This document shows positions 17,810 to 27,748 of a DNA stretch of 64,000 nt, one piece after another; within the stretch, counting starts at the first letter, position 1, and every line of letters starts with the position of its first letter. A program made the position numbers and the translations under genes. The notes under the pieces are model-generated. The model did not search any database and was not told the DNA's origin. It was given only the letters and a program-made list of their open reading frames with translations. The stretch is from Crocosphaera sp. UHCC 0190 (lineage in GTDB: Bacteria > Cyanobacteriota > Cyanobacteriia > Cyanobacteriales > Microcystaceae): NCBI RefSeq assembly GCF_034932065.1, contig NZ_JAYGHP010000002.1, forward strand, positions 186,001-250,000, written 5' to 3'.

Positions 17810-18919
17810 TTAATTCACTTGGGAAGAGTTAGCATCTTGATGTTGGGGACGAAAGGGGGCCGGTGGTAATTGGGCCGGGCCAAATAGTAAGGGAGGGGAT
17901 AAAGGTTTTTCGTAATCTGCTCTTACCTCTCTTAATTGACTGGCCCGAAACACTAACTTAAATTTTTTGCCTAAGTCTCGTTGAATCAATTTTTCGACTA
18001 AGCGAACTTGGGTGGGTGTGACGGGATTTTCCGAATTTTCCTGAACCGTCAATAAAATAATCGGATAGTCTTGATCCCAAGGAAAGGTCGGCCATTGTAC
18101 CTTAAACCCGACTAATTCCGTTTGCTGACCCACTGTCACCGTTTTTCGTTGCAGAATAGTCTTAATTTCTGCTTCAATTCTCTCTTGACGTAAAAGATTG
18201 CCAAAACTAATAAACAAGGGGAAGATCAGGATGCCCGTCATCACTAAAAATCCCCCCAATGCTTGACGAGTTTGCTGGTAATCAAGGTAATATCCCCCTA
18301 AGACAAAAACGATGACACAAGAGAGGGTAATGCCCAAAAGATTGGTTAAATACAATAAAAAGGCACCATTACTTAATTGCCATGCTTGCTGAGAAATACC
18401 AATGCCTACCACGCAGATAGGGGGCATCAAAGCCACAGAAATAGCTGTTCCTGCTAAAGCATCACTAAGTTTACGCCGAATTTTGGCAAAGCCACTAATT
18501 GCCCCGGCTGCCACTGCTACCCCTAAATCAGCTAAATTAGGTTGGGTTCGTCCGAGAATTTCTGTACTAAAGGAGGACTCTGGCAAGCCAAAGATCCCCC
18601 CGACTAATCCAGACATGATAACTGCGACTACTGTCCCTATCACTAAGGTGATCAGACTGGTTTTCACTAAGTGACGCTCGTTATCTAAAGCACCAAGAGC
18701 TAAACCTCGTAAGGGCATCATCAAAGGAGCAATTAACATCGCTCCAATAATTACCGCCGGACTATTCATTAAGAGTCCCAAGCTGGCAATAAGACAAGAA
18801 CTTAAGTTTAAAACGAGAAAATTGGTATCGAGTTGAGCCTCTTCTAATAGTTCTTGATGCAATTTTTCGCGGGTTTCCGGGGGAACTCTCGGAATATTCT
18901 GTCTGAACCAGTTTTTCAT
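17810..18919 (-). CDS. DUF389 membrane protein
   Basis: 369 residues. A cytoplasmic start is followed by at least five membrane segments with the DUF389 signatures LNLSSCLIASLGLLMNSPAV, IGAMLIAPLMMPLRGLALG and SDALAGTAISVALMPPICVVG. A C-terminal soluble domain (about 235-340) and a proline-rich tail follow. The family's function is unknown; some members are annotated as putative hydrophobic or stress-related membrane proteins. It lies 34 bases downstream of ggpS on the same strand and may be co-transcribed with it. Confidence 0.8.
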   Translation of the reverse strand: MKNWFRQNIPRVPPETREKLHQELLEEAQLDTNFLVLNLSSCLIASLGLLMNSPAVIIGAMLIAPLMMPLRGLALGALDNERHLVKTSLITLVIGTVVAVIMSGLVGGIFGLPESSFSTEILGRTQPNLADLGVAVAAGAISGFAKIRRKLSDALAGTAISVALMPPICVVGIGISQQAWQLSNGAFLLYLTNLLGITLSCVIVFVLGGYYLDYQQTRQALGGFLVMTGILIFPLFISFGNLLRQERIEAEIKTILQRKTVTVGQQTELVGFKVQWPTFPWDQDYPIILLTVQENSENPVTPTQVRLVEKLIQRDLGKKFKLVFRASQLREVRADYEKPLSPPLLFGPAQLPPAPFRPQHQDANSSQVN

Positions 18920-18953
18920 TGGGATCAGGGAATGGGAAAGGAAATTTAAGGGA

Positions 18954-20450
18954 TCATACTCTTTCTTCTACCGTTTCATGAGTCAGCTTGCCGAAGTAGT
19001 CTAAAAGACGATCAGCCCAATATTTAACATCATAAGTAGTGACTGTATGATACATCTTGGCCATCCTTTCTTTTTGTTCTTCTGGACACATAATTAAAGC
19101 TTTTTCTATAGCCTCATCCATGCGTTTAACCGAGTAAGGATTGGTTAAAATGGCTTGGGGTAATTCGATGGCGGCTCCCACAAATTCTGAGAGAATTAAC
19201 ACCCCGTTTTGTCCTTCATGGGCAACAATGTATTCTTTGGCCACCAAGTTTAAACCATCCCGCAGAGGGGTTGTCCAACAAATATCCGCTACTTTATAGA
19301 AGCAGAATAGGTCAAGTAAAGGAATGGGCTGAGTGTACAGCACGATGGGTGTCCAGTCCAGTTTGGCGTAACGGCCGTTAATTCTGCCCACTAACTGCTC
19401 AATTTGACTTTGGGCTGTCTTATAAACCCGCATTCCCGGCGCAGGTTGTACACAAGTCATAATAAAGTTAATTTTGCCGTGTAAATCGGGACGACGATCC
19501 AATAAACGACCAAAAGCTTCTAATTTCTCTTGATTACCCTTTACATAGTCTACTCGACCGGCAGCAAAAATTAACTTGCGATCATGCAAACTTTCCTTAA
19601 ATTCTACAATTCGTTCTTGGGCTTCAGGAGAATGTAACACCTCTAGAATATTTTTGGGGTTAGTTCCCACGGGGAAGGCATCTACCCTAACCGTCTGATT
19701 TTTATAGCGTAGTTTAGTGGTCACTTCTGGCTCTGCTAGGGCAATGCCGACGGTGGTTAAGTGTCCTGATACTTTTTGCTTTTCTACGATGTCTACGGGG
19801 CGTAAACTACGAACTACGCTGACAAAATTCTCGGCATAGCGAGGAATATGAAAGCCAACTAGATCACAACAGAGTAAACTGTCAACAATTTCTTCACGCC
19901 AAGGCAAAATATTGAAGATATCGACAGAAGGAAAGGGCGTATGATGGAAAAAGGCGATCCTTGCATTGGGCTTTTTCTGGCGAATATAATAGGGTGCAAG
20001 CCACAAGTTATAGTCATGCACCCAAATTAAGGCATCATCAGCCGCTTCTTCACAAGCTGCTTCCGCAAACAGACGGTTAATTTCTCGGAAGTTTTCCCAT
20101 TCAGAGGTTTCGCTGGTGAAATGATAGGGAAATGAGTGAAGAATGGGCCAAAATGCTTCTTTGGAGGTGATGTGATAAAACTGTTTAACTTGTTCTGCAC
20201 TTAAGGGAATGCGAAAGACTCGATAATTGCCTTCATCTTCCACGCTTACTCGTTCAACAAAATTGGTTCTTTGTTTTGCTGTTACCTGTTTCCAAGCAAT
20301 CCAAGTTCCTTGATTGACATCAGCAAAAAAGCTTTTTAAGGTAGGAAGAATGCCGTTAGGACTTTTCTTGCGAAGATAGCGAATTTGTCCATTTTCTACC
20401 ACTTCATCATAGGGTTCGCGGTGGTATAAGATAACAAGAGATGATTTCAT
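18954..20450 (-). CDS. ggpS: Glucosylglycerol-phosphate synthase
   Basis: Joins ADP-glucose and glycerol 3-phosphate to glucosylglycerol phosphate, the committed step to the osmolyte glucosylglycerol. 498 residues, a GT20 fold like trehalose-phosphate synthase: ALIWVHDYNLWLAPYYIRQ, ARIAFFHHTPFP, FAAGRVDYVKGNQEKLEAF and TPLRDGLNLVAKEYI (nucleotide-sugar binding). The length equals that of Synechocystis GgpS. Salt control in Synechocystis is known at promoter and enzyme level; here three 10-base tandem repeats lie right before the start codon, and no ribosome-binding site is visible. Confidence 0.9.
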   Translation of the reverse strand: MKSSLVILYHREPYDEVVENGQIRYLRKKSPNGILPTLKSFFADVNQGTWIAWKQVTAKQRTNFVERVSVEDEGNYRVFRIPLSAEQVKQFYHITSKEAFWPILHSFPYHFTSETSEWENFREINRLFAEAACEEAADDALIWVHDYNLWLAPYYIRQKKPNARIAFFHHTPFPSVDIFNILPWREEIVDSLLCCDLVGFHIPRYAENFVSVVRSLRPVDIVEKQKVSGHLTTVGIALAEPEVTTKLRYKNQTVRVDAFPVGTNPKNILEVLHSPEAQERIVEFKESLHDRKLIFAAGRVDYVKGNQEKLEAFGRLLDRRPDLHGKINFIMTCVQPAPGMRVYKTAQSQIEQLVGRINGRYAKLDWTPIVLYTQPIPLLDLFCFYKVADICWTTPLRDGLNLVAKEYIVAHEGQNGVLILSEFVGAAIELPQAILTNPYSVKRMDEAIEKALIMCPEEQKERMAKMYHTVTTYDVKYWADRLLDYFGKLTHETVEERV

Positions 20451-20460
20451 AAGCTGAATT

Positions 20461-20490
20461 TTTCTGGAGTTTTCTGGAGTTTTCTGGAGT
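20461..20490. repeat. Three tandem 10-base repeats in the ggpS leader
   Basis: TTTCTGGAGT occurs three times head to tail, 10 bases from the ggpS ATG. One helical turn per unit suits a repeated protein contact. As RNA it is AACTCCAGAA repeated. It could also be a slippage tract. Confidence 0.85.
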
Positions 20491-21197
20491 TTTAAGCTTG
20501 TTCAGTAACTGTTCAATCTGATCTTTCTGTCGATTAATAGTCAAGATATCCGGTTACTGACAGGAATGCTTTTGATTTGGCTTCTATCATGAGAATTACA
20601 AGCTGATTGAGGACATTGGCTTACCCTGAATTAGCTAGGTAAATTAATCTAATTAATGGCTCACAATGATGATTTTTGAATAGTTCAAACTGCTCAGAAA
20701 ACAGTTTTTTTAAAATTGATTAGCTGATTAAGTTTTTTCGTATCTAATATTACACTCTTGCTCGACAAAACTGGATATTCTAGTCGTGCAGATATGAATT
20801 GATTCCTGTTCATTTTTTTGATAAACATGGGGGTTATACAAATGTACTTCCCTGTCATTAACTAAAGGCTCCCTTAGATTGATACAGAGTGGCTCTGCCC
20901 TTGGTTCTGTTCAGGCTTTCTAAGTTTACGTCCTGTATCCTAACATTAATTAATAATATCTGCAACCTATCATCAGAGAGAGTCTCTTATGGAGGATTAG
21001 TCTATATCTGACAAATCATCTAGAATAGTGTCTAGATGCTAAAATAGCAGGGAATTTGCCTAACTCGGCTCGATCAGAAAGGATACTATCATCAATAGAG
21101 AGTCAGGGAATAGAGTAATTGGCAAATAACTCCGATCAATCTTTATGATTGCAACGACTCAACAATTTATCAATAGAGGATGTAAGTTAGTAACACA
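20491..21197. promoter_or_regulatory. Control region between ggpS and gghA
   Basis: Together with the tandem repeats this is 747 bases without a convincing gene, between two divergent genes of the same pathway (synthesis and breakdown of glucosylglycerol). Structures seen are a GATACAG/CTGTATC stem spanning 20881-20939 and the CATCTAGA inverted repeat at 21017-21038. I looked for a GgpR-like small repressor gene as in Synechocystis and found none; an 18-codon minus-strand frame ending near 20533 is too weak to call. Confidence 0.5.
21017..21038. promoter_or_regulatory. Inverted repeat, possible operator of gghA
   Basis: CATCTAGA, 6 bases, TCTAGATG: a perfect 8-base dyad with spacing typical of a dimeric regulator site. 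A TAAAAT box starts 4 bases after it, and gghA starts 160 bases downstream. Confidence 0.5.
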
Positions 21198-23798
21198 ATG
21201 ACTCCAGAAAAAAAAACGCCCGTACTGGAAGAAACTTTAACCCAGTCTATGTTAGATTGGGTCGTAGAGATTGAACATTCCGAGAGAACCGTTTTTGAAA
21301 AATCTCAAGCCTTGGCCAGCCGTTTAGGGGCCCATTACCGTCATGATGGTATCACAGAAATTGGGTTTTGGACACCAGAATTAACAGGGGAAATCATGCA
21401 AGCGAGAGAAATTTATCTCGAAGTTTTCACCCCTCTCAAAAATATTAATTGGCAGCAACAAGAACAAACGATTAAAGTACGACGGGACTGTCTGCAACTC
21501 AAACAACAGGGGGAATTTTTTTGGGGTGCGATCGCTGGAATGAAACCAGGAAACAAAGAAGAAGTCGGGTCATTTTACTGGTTACGTTATTATGATCATT
21601 TCGGGAAATTGAAAACGGTTAGAGATTTAGTTCCCTATTCTCTTCCTTTTGGAATTTTTGCCCCAGCAGAATTATATGATATGGCAACGGTTCAAAAAAA
21701 GCGAGTTGATCTTGACTATTTTAAAAAAACAGGAGTTCCTTCTAGTAGTGAAGAAATTCCTCCTCGTGTTGCTGCTCCCACGAATATTTTACAACTTCAT
21801 GTTGGCACTGCATCCCCAGAGGGAACCATTGCTGGATTAACGAAAATTTATCAAGAAATCAGCCATAAACTTGTTAATAATAATCTCCTAACTCCCGTTG
21901 AAGAAAATTATATTGGCTATGATGCCATTCAATTACTTCCTATCGAACCCACCATTGAATATCGAGATGATTTGAGTCCAGAAAGCGGAATATTTGTCCT
22001 TCCTGTTGAGGATAAAAGTCCGAGAAGTCGCTTGCTTCCTCCGATGAATCGTTCCCCTTTAAAACTGATTAAACCAAACACCCAGGATTGGGGTTATGAT
22101 GTTCCAATTTTAGGATCAAGTGCCACAAATCCAGCCCTATTAGGAAGTCTTCGTCCTGATGAATTAATTGAATTTATTGGGACATTACATAATTTTCCCA
22201 CTGGGCCAATTCACTTAATTTATGATTTGGTTTATGGTCATGCCGATAATCAAGCGGAACTTTTAATTAATCGGCAATTTCTTAAAGGGCCGAATATGTA
22301 TGGGCAAGATTTAAACCATCAATTACCAATGCCCCGTGCTATTTTATTAGAAATGCAAAGACGGAAAATTAATACAGGTGCCGATGGCATTCGTATTGAT
22401 GGTGGTCAAGATTTTCGCTTCTTTAATCCCTTAACAGGACGAGTAGAACAGGATGATGCTTATTTATTAGCAATGGCTAATGTTGAACAAGAAATTGAAG
22501 GTCATAAACGGCTCTTATTTACAATTTTTGAAGACGGCAGACCCTGGCCAGAAGAGGGATGGGAAGAAAAATCAACTTATCGAGATCTCATTGAATTAAT
22601 GCCAGAATCCTATCAATGGGGCCCCTTGATTTTTGCCCATAATACCCCGACTTTAAAAGGGTTTTGGGAAAAAAAATGGCAACGAATTTGTGAAGTGATG
22701 GAAAAAGGAGATCACTGGATTACTGGTTGTGGAAATCATGATACTGTGAGGCGAGGTAATCAAGTTGATCCCACTCAACCGATTAATGAAAAATTGGGAA
22801 ATACCTTATCTGAAGTCATTCATAATGCCTATGATAATCCAGCAATTAGTCTCTGGGTTTATGGTTTTATGCCAGGTTTACCCATGGACTTTATTAATGC
22901 TTTAATGCGAGTGCCTTGGATGTTTTTCCGCAACACAGATGATCGTTATGGGGTGAAAGTTGTTTCGGAAGAAATGGGCTTTTTAGATTGGCAAATAACC
23001 CCAGAGATTTATGAACAGAATTGGGCTTTTAAACGGGTAAAGTCTTTAGGATTTGATACCCTAGAAGTCCTGCGAGAATTTGGTCAGGCAATTGCCCTCA
23101 GCATGGTAGAAAGAGAATACGATTTAGAAGCAGTAATTAAGTTTTGTCAAGCTTGCTTTGGAGAATTCAACGATGCTCAAGTTTGTGAGATTTCTGTTTT
23201 AGGAAAATTAAACCGTCATGAAAGTCTTCCTTTCCTGAAAAACCTCACTATTCCAAAGCTGAAAAAGTTTGCTTTACTGTTTATGGAAGATTGCCATGAA
23301 GTGTGTAATGTCTCCCATTATGAAGATCTCCTCAATCCGGCACAAGTTCGCTATAATTTAGAACTGCGTCGCTTCCGTAAAACTCATCCTTGGCTCCATC
23401 ATAACTTACAACAAATGGATCGTTTTAATCGCATTAATGAAGAAGAAAGAACCGTTTTTTATGGAATGCGAACTAATCCTGAAAATCATTCCGAACAAAT
23501 TGTTATGGTATCCCATCTTGAAGGCGATCCTTTGACCATTACCATCGGAGATTGGCTACAATTAGATCTGAATGAGTGGGAAATTGCGATCGCTTCCCCA
23601 GGACTCGATCCCAACACAACTTTAGCTGATTTGCGCTGTTTTGAACTATGTGACTCTCAAGGGTTACTCTTAAAACGAGTTACTCAACCCTCAACAGACA
23701 CCCCTCAAACCCCACCAACTAAGTCATCGAGTCGTGTCAGAAGGAGCGCAAAAGACAAACGCAAGAAAACGGCTGCATCCCCTAAAAACCCCTCATAA
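21198..23798 (+). CDS. gghA: Probable glucosylglycerol hydrolase
   Basis: Expected to hydrolyse the compatible solute glucosylglycerol to glucose and glycerol when salt falls. An 866-residue soluble protein, close to the size of Synechocystis GghA (Slr1670), and like it paired with ggpS. A GH13-like barrel is suggested by GPIHLIYDLVYGHADNQAE, GADGIRIDGGQDFRFF (candidate nucleophile aspartate) and WITGCGNHDTVRRGNQ. The C-terminus from about 835 is a Ser/Pro/Lys-rich tail. The call rests on overall resemblance and on context. Confidence 0.8.
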   Translation: MTPEKKTPVLEETLTQSMLDWVVEIEHSERTVFEKSQALASRLGAHYRHDGITEIGFWTPELTGEIMQAREIYLEVFTPLKNINWQQQEQTIKVRRDCLQLKQQGEFFWGAIAGMKPGNKEEVGSFYWLRYYDHFGKLKTVRDLVPYSLPFGIFAPAELYDMATVQKKRVDLDYFKKTGVPSSSEEIPPRVAAPTNILQLHVGTASPEGTIAGLTKIYQEISHKLVNNNLLTPVEENYIGYDAIQLLPIEPTIEYRDDLSPESGIFVLPVEDKSPRSRLLPPMNRSPLKLIKPNTQDWGYDVPILGSSATNPALLGSLRPDELIEFIGTLHNFPTGPIHLIYDLVYGHADNQAELLINRQFLKGPNMYGQDLNHQLPMPRAILLEMQRRKINTGADGIRIDGGQDFRFFNPLTGRVEQDDAYLLAMANVEQEIEGHKRLLFTIFEDGRPWPEEGWEEKSTYRDLIELMPESYQWGPLIFAHNTPTLKGFWEKKWQRICEVMEKGDHWITGCGNHDTVRRGNQVDPTQPINEKLGNTLSEVIHNAYDNPAISLWVYGFMPGLPMDFINALMRVPWMFFRNTDDRYGVKVVSEEMGFLDWQITPEIYEQNWAFKRVKSLGFDTLEVLREFGQAIALSMVEREYDLEAVIKFCQACFGEFNDAQVCEISVLGKLNRHESLPFLKNLTIPKLKKFALLFMEDCHEVCNVSHYEDLLNPAQVRYNLELRRFRKTHPWLHHNLQQMDRFNRINEEERTVFYGMRTNPENHSEQIVMVSHLEGDPLTITIGDWLQLDLNEWEIAIASPGLDPNTTLADLRCFELCDSQGLLLKRVTQPSTDTPQTPPTKSSSRVRRSAKDKRKKTAASPKNPS

Positions 23799-23808
23799 AC
23801 CCCAAAAA

Positions 23809-23828
23809 CCCAAGTTTTTTGACTTGGG
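23809..23828 (+). terminator. Hairpin between gghA and thioredoxin gene
   Basis: CCCAAG/CTTGGG with an 8-base T-rich loop, 10 bases past the gghA stop. No T run follows on the plus strand, so it may be a weak terminator or an RNA-stabilising hairpin. Confidence 0.45.
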
Positions 23829-23859
23829 AACCTACCGTTTTTCTGATTATCTAAAAATT

Positions 23860-24177
23860 ATGGCAGTCAAAAAACAATTTTCCAGTTTTGAAGAACTTCT
23901 GATGACATCAAATGTCCCGGTTTTAGTGGATTTCTATGCTACCTGGTGCGGCCCTTGTCAGATGATGTCCCCTATTTTAGAACAAGTAGGAACCCAGATG
24001 AGAAACCGCTTACAAGTCATCAAAATTGATACGGATAAATACCCAGGAATTGCCTCCAAATACGGTATTCAAACCTTACCCACTTTGGTATTATTTAAAA
24101 AAGGCAAACCTGTAAAACGGATTGAAGGAGCAATGCAAGCTTCCCAATTAATGCAGCATCTGCAAATTTTAATCTAG
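23860..24177 (+). CDS. Thioredoxin (y-type-like)
   Basis: A 105-residue disulfide reductase with the active site YATWCGPCQMMSPILEQ, the cis-proline loop TLPTLVLFKKGKP, and the end of the fold at residue 105. The start at 23860 (MAVKKQFSSFEELL) matches the family; the frame continues upstream into the end of gghA, but that part is shadow sequence. The pattern NVPVLVDFYATWCGPCQMM and IKIDTDKYP resembles y-type thioredoxin (TrxQ of Synechocystis) more than m-type. It may be co-transcribed with gghA, 61 bases upstream. Confidence 0.88.
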   Translation: MAVKKQFSSFEELLMTSNVPVLVDFYATWCGPCQMMSPILEQVGTQMRNRLQVIKIDTDKYPGIASKYGIQTLPTLVLFKKGKPVKRIEGAMQASQLMQHLQILI

Positions 24178-24270
24178 TTTTTGGGTTAAGTAAATCAGTT
24201 GGGTTGCTTTACCAAAAAATTCAACCCTTTTTAACTCTTAATTTTTCCTGATCAAAACTCCCTAAATGTT

Positions 24271-24621
24271 ATGGATAATAATAAGCGAAATTTCTTGATT
24301 CAAAATAAAGTCATCGGTGTTCTAGAAATTAAAATTGATCGTCTGGAAATCAGAGCAGAAACCATTCAAGAAAAACTTAATGGGATTGAGACTGTTTTGT
24401 CTCAAAAAGATCAGAATAACTCTCAAATTATCAAAGAGATCAACGACTTAAAAACTCAATTAGCAAAACCCGTTACAGACAGAGAAAGTGATCTTAAAAC
24501 AGAACTTAAAGAGCTTAATCAAAAATTAGATATTATCCAAGGAATTGCTATCATTATTTTACTCGGAATTATTATTGATATTTTCTCAAAACCTCTTTTA
24601 ACTGCTTTTACTATGGGCTAA
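24271..24621 (+). CDS. Coiled-coil protein with C-terminal membrane anchor
   Basis: 116 residues. Residues 1-88 are charged and heptad-like (IDRLEIRAETIQEKLNGIE, ELKELNQKLDIIQG), consistent with a coiled coil. Residues 89-107 (IAIIILLGIIIDIFSKPLL) form a single membrane segment near the C-terminus, so a tail-anchored topology is likely. Family not recognised. It lies between the thioredoxin gene and ilvC, on the same strand as both. Confidence 0.6.
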   Translation: MDNNKRNFLIQNKVIGVLEIKIDRLEIRAETIQEKLNGIETVLSQKDQNNSQIIKEINDLKTQLAKPVTDRESDLKTELKELNQKLDIIQGIAIIILLGIIIDIFSKPLLTAFTMG

Positions 24622-24721
24622 TTTGGTATGAGTTCTCAGTTTAAAAGTCAAAAGAAAGATTACAAATTATCCGAAGGGACTCCATTAGCCTTATAGATTA
24701 TATAATAGAGAGTTTGCATAA

Positions 24722-25735
<1,014 letters not shown>

Positions 25736-25772
25736 AGGCCATGAAGAAAGGGGAATAGGGGATGATTTGCGA

Positions 25773-26021
25773 TTACTTATTAGGTTCGTCCACTAATTGA
25801 TCGCGGTTTCCTTTAACCCTTTCTTCCATTTCTGTTACTTCAGCATCATGTTGTTCACTGGGTTTCCTAATTTTGGGATTAGGCATCAAACCCAGTAAAG
25901 ACTGATTAATACTGGTGCGCGTTTGTCTGCTAATGGTACTTAGGGGTTTGGGTAAAAAACTATCCCCCATGCCGATAAAAATTAAGCCCACGACAAAGAT
26001 AATTGTTCCTAGTTTTTTCAT
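25773..26021 (-). CDS. Small protein with N-terminal membrane segment
   Basis: 82 residues: MKKLGTIIFVVGLIFIGMGDSFLP is a membrane anchor or uncleaved signal, followed by a polar, charged tail with RKPSEQHDAEVTEMEERVKG. No domain recognised; similar short proteins are common in cyanobacteria. It follows the Crp/Fnr-type gene by 42 bases on the same strand. Confidence 0.6.
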   Translation of the reverse strand: MKKLGTIIFVVGLIFIGMGDSFLPKPLSTISRQTRTSINQSLLGLMPNPKIRKPSEQHDAEVTEMEERVKGNRDQLVDEPNK

Positions 26022-26063
26022 GACTTTTTACCTAACAGTTTCATGTTTATTGTTCCCAATAAA

Positions 26064-26735
26064 TTACTTAATTTTCCAACAAATTCGGTTGTCTTCCTGA
26101 ATTTCAATCAATCCCTCTTGTCGCAATTTTCCCATTAAGCGTGTCACTGTTACCCTCGTGGTGCCAATGGCACTGGCAATTTGAGCCTGGGTTAATGGAT
26201 AGGGTAAATAATAGCCTTTTTCCGTCCCTTCCCCTTCTTCTAGAGCTAATAGGGTAAAAAAACCAATCAGTCGATCAACGGTTCGTTTTTGTGCCATAAT
26301 ACTCATCCACAATAATTTACGTTGATGCTGTTGGCGAAACATTTCTAAGACTTTGATATACCAGGTTAATGAAGCGGCTAATTCATGCCAATAGAACCAA
26401 ATGACTGAGGTTTTTTCTAAATGGGCATAAGCATGGATAATACTCTGAGGATGTTCCGTAATTTCAAAGGGCTGTCCTATCCCAATAATACCCAGAAAAA
26501 TGGCTTCGGTGATCTCCTTTTCTAAGGATGGTTGCTCTTCTTTTAGGGGTGAACATCCCATCAAACGCACTGCTCCTTGTGTTACTAAATACAGTAACCC
26601 AGGACGGGCTGGAATTTGTTGATCTTTCTGAAAAATACGCTGACGACAATGGGAACGGGCCCAATTACACAGTTCTTGCCATGTGCTAAAGGGTTGCTCT
26701 GTCTCAAAAATAGGAGGGGGTTTAGAGGAAAACAT
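26064..26735 (-). CDS. Crp/Fnr-family transcription regulator
   Basis: 223 residues. Residues 1 to about 130 are a diverged cyclic-nucleotide-binding-type sensor (IPARPGLLYLVTQGAVRLMG). The C-terminal winged helix reads YPLTQAQIASAIGTTRVTVTRLMGKLRQEGLI, very like the helix-turn-helix of NtcA. The sensor half does not look like NtcA, so this is a paralogue with perhaps similar DNA preference but a different signal. It diverges from nrtL across a 107-base gap, which may contain its target. Confidence 0.83.
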   Translation of the reverse strand: MFSSKPPPIFETEQPFSTWQELCNWARSHCRQRIFQKDQQIPARPGLLYLVTQGAVRLMGCSPLKEEQPSLEKEITEAIFLGIIGIGQPFEITEHPQSIIHAYAHLEKTSVIWFYWHELAASLTWYIKVLEMFRQQHQRKLLWMSIMAQKRTVDRLIGFFTLLALEEGEGTEKGYYLPYPLTQAQIASAIGTTRVTVTRLMGKLRQEGLIEIQEDNRICWKIK

Positions 26736-26842
26736 CTCAGGGGCGTTAATCTAGATGAGGACGGAAAATATTGATTTATCTTAATCAGTAGGGATTAAAT
26801 CTGGCAAATAAAGGGTTTTTGGCGAATTTTTAGCGGTTAGAA

Positions 26843-27676
26843 ATGACTATAACTTATTTTTCTCTGCAAAGGCAGTTACAACAGTCCCTAGAGACTCTAT
26901 TGACCCCTTGGTATCCCTTAAAAGTTCCTGGTTGTGAACTTCCTCGATACACGGTTTCTGTGTTTCGTTTACCTCATCTCCATTCCCTTACCTATCGTTG
27001 TGCGATCGCAGTTAAGTTGGCCCCTCAGTTTTCTGTTTCTCCTGTTACCCTAGCTGAAGAAATCTTGAACTTGATAGAAAGGCAAGTTTCTTCCTTCAGC
27101 TTTACTGTAAAATTGGTTGCTCCTGGTTGGTTACAGTTTGAATTAAGCGATCGCACTTTGGCTGACTGGTTACAAAATTTACCTACCTTTCCCTGGCCAG
27201 TCAAAAATAATCCCCTAATGTCAGTAAATGATAACAATTTATTCCCCCTAGAATACTCTCAAACCCGTTGTGGTGCGTTACTAAGGTTAGGAGAGCAAGA
27301 GGGGATTATTCAGTTAAATAATGGGTTATTTGAGCCAAATTTTCAGTCATTTACACACCCTCAGATCATCCCTTGGTATGACTTAGAAAGGGAACAATTA
27401 AGATTATCAGATCCGGTAGAGCGATCGCTGATTTCTCAACTTGTTACTACGACGGATCGCTTAGTAAACGAGTCTTCTGTCGATGAAATAAAGTTAGCAA
27501 ATCATTTAAGTGAGTCTTTCTTAAAATTTGACAGTTACTGTCGTATTTTCGGCGAAACTGCCCTAGTTAATCCTGAATTATCCCAAGTAAGATTAGGATT
27601 AGTTGCCCTTACCCAGTATATATTAAAAGGGTTGTGGTTATCTCAAATTGAACGACCCCCTCGCCCTCAATTGTAA
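26843..27676 (+). CDS. nrtL: ArgS-related anticodon-binding protein (NrtL-like)
   Basis: 277 residues that resemble an arginyl-tRNA synthetase without its catalytic core: the C-terminal part (LVNESSVDEIKLANHLSESFLKFDSYCRIFG, then RLGLVALTQYILKGLWLS) has the DALR helical anticodon-binding pattern. No HIGH or KMSKS motif is present, so it cannot charge tRNA. The name NrtL is used for this cyanobacterial family; the link to nitrate assimilation is family lore, and the nrt operon is 17 kb away here. Role unknown. Confidence 0.7.
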   Translation: MTITYFSLQRQLQQSLETLLTPWYPLKVPGCELPRYTVSVFRLPHLHSLTYRCAIAVKLAPQFSVSPVTLAEEILNLIERQVSSFSFTVKLVAPGWLQFELSDRTLADWLQNLPTFPWPVKNNPLMSVNDNNLFPLEYSQTRCGALLRLGEQEGIIQLNNGLFEPNFQSFTHPQIIPWYDLEREQLRLSDPVERSLISQLVTTTDRLVNESSVDEIKLANHLSESFLKFDSYCRIFGETALVNPELSQVRLGLVALTQYILKGLWLSQIERPPRPQL

Positions 27677-27712
27677 AGTTAAGCAACGAATCAAAAAAGA
27701 ATCTTAAGCATA

Positions 27713-27741
27713 GTGACAAAATGCAAAGTTTCCTGTATATT
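27713..27741 (+). promoter_or_regulatory. Promoter of the Yfr2-like small RNA
   Basis: GTGACA (27713-27718), a 17-base spacer, and TATATT (27736-27741) make a near-consensus sigma-70 promoter. It points to a start near the G at 27749 and to no protein gene on this strand. Confidence 0.6.
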
Positions 27742-27748
27742 TATTTGT

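Noticed and set aside
23734-23859. 42-residue N-terminal extension of the thioredoxin
   Set aside because: It lies in the gghA coding region in another frame and across a hairpin. The fold and the family start at 23860.
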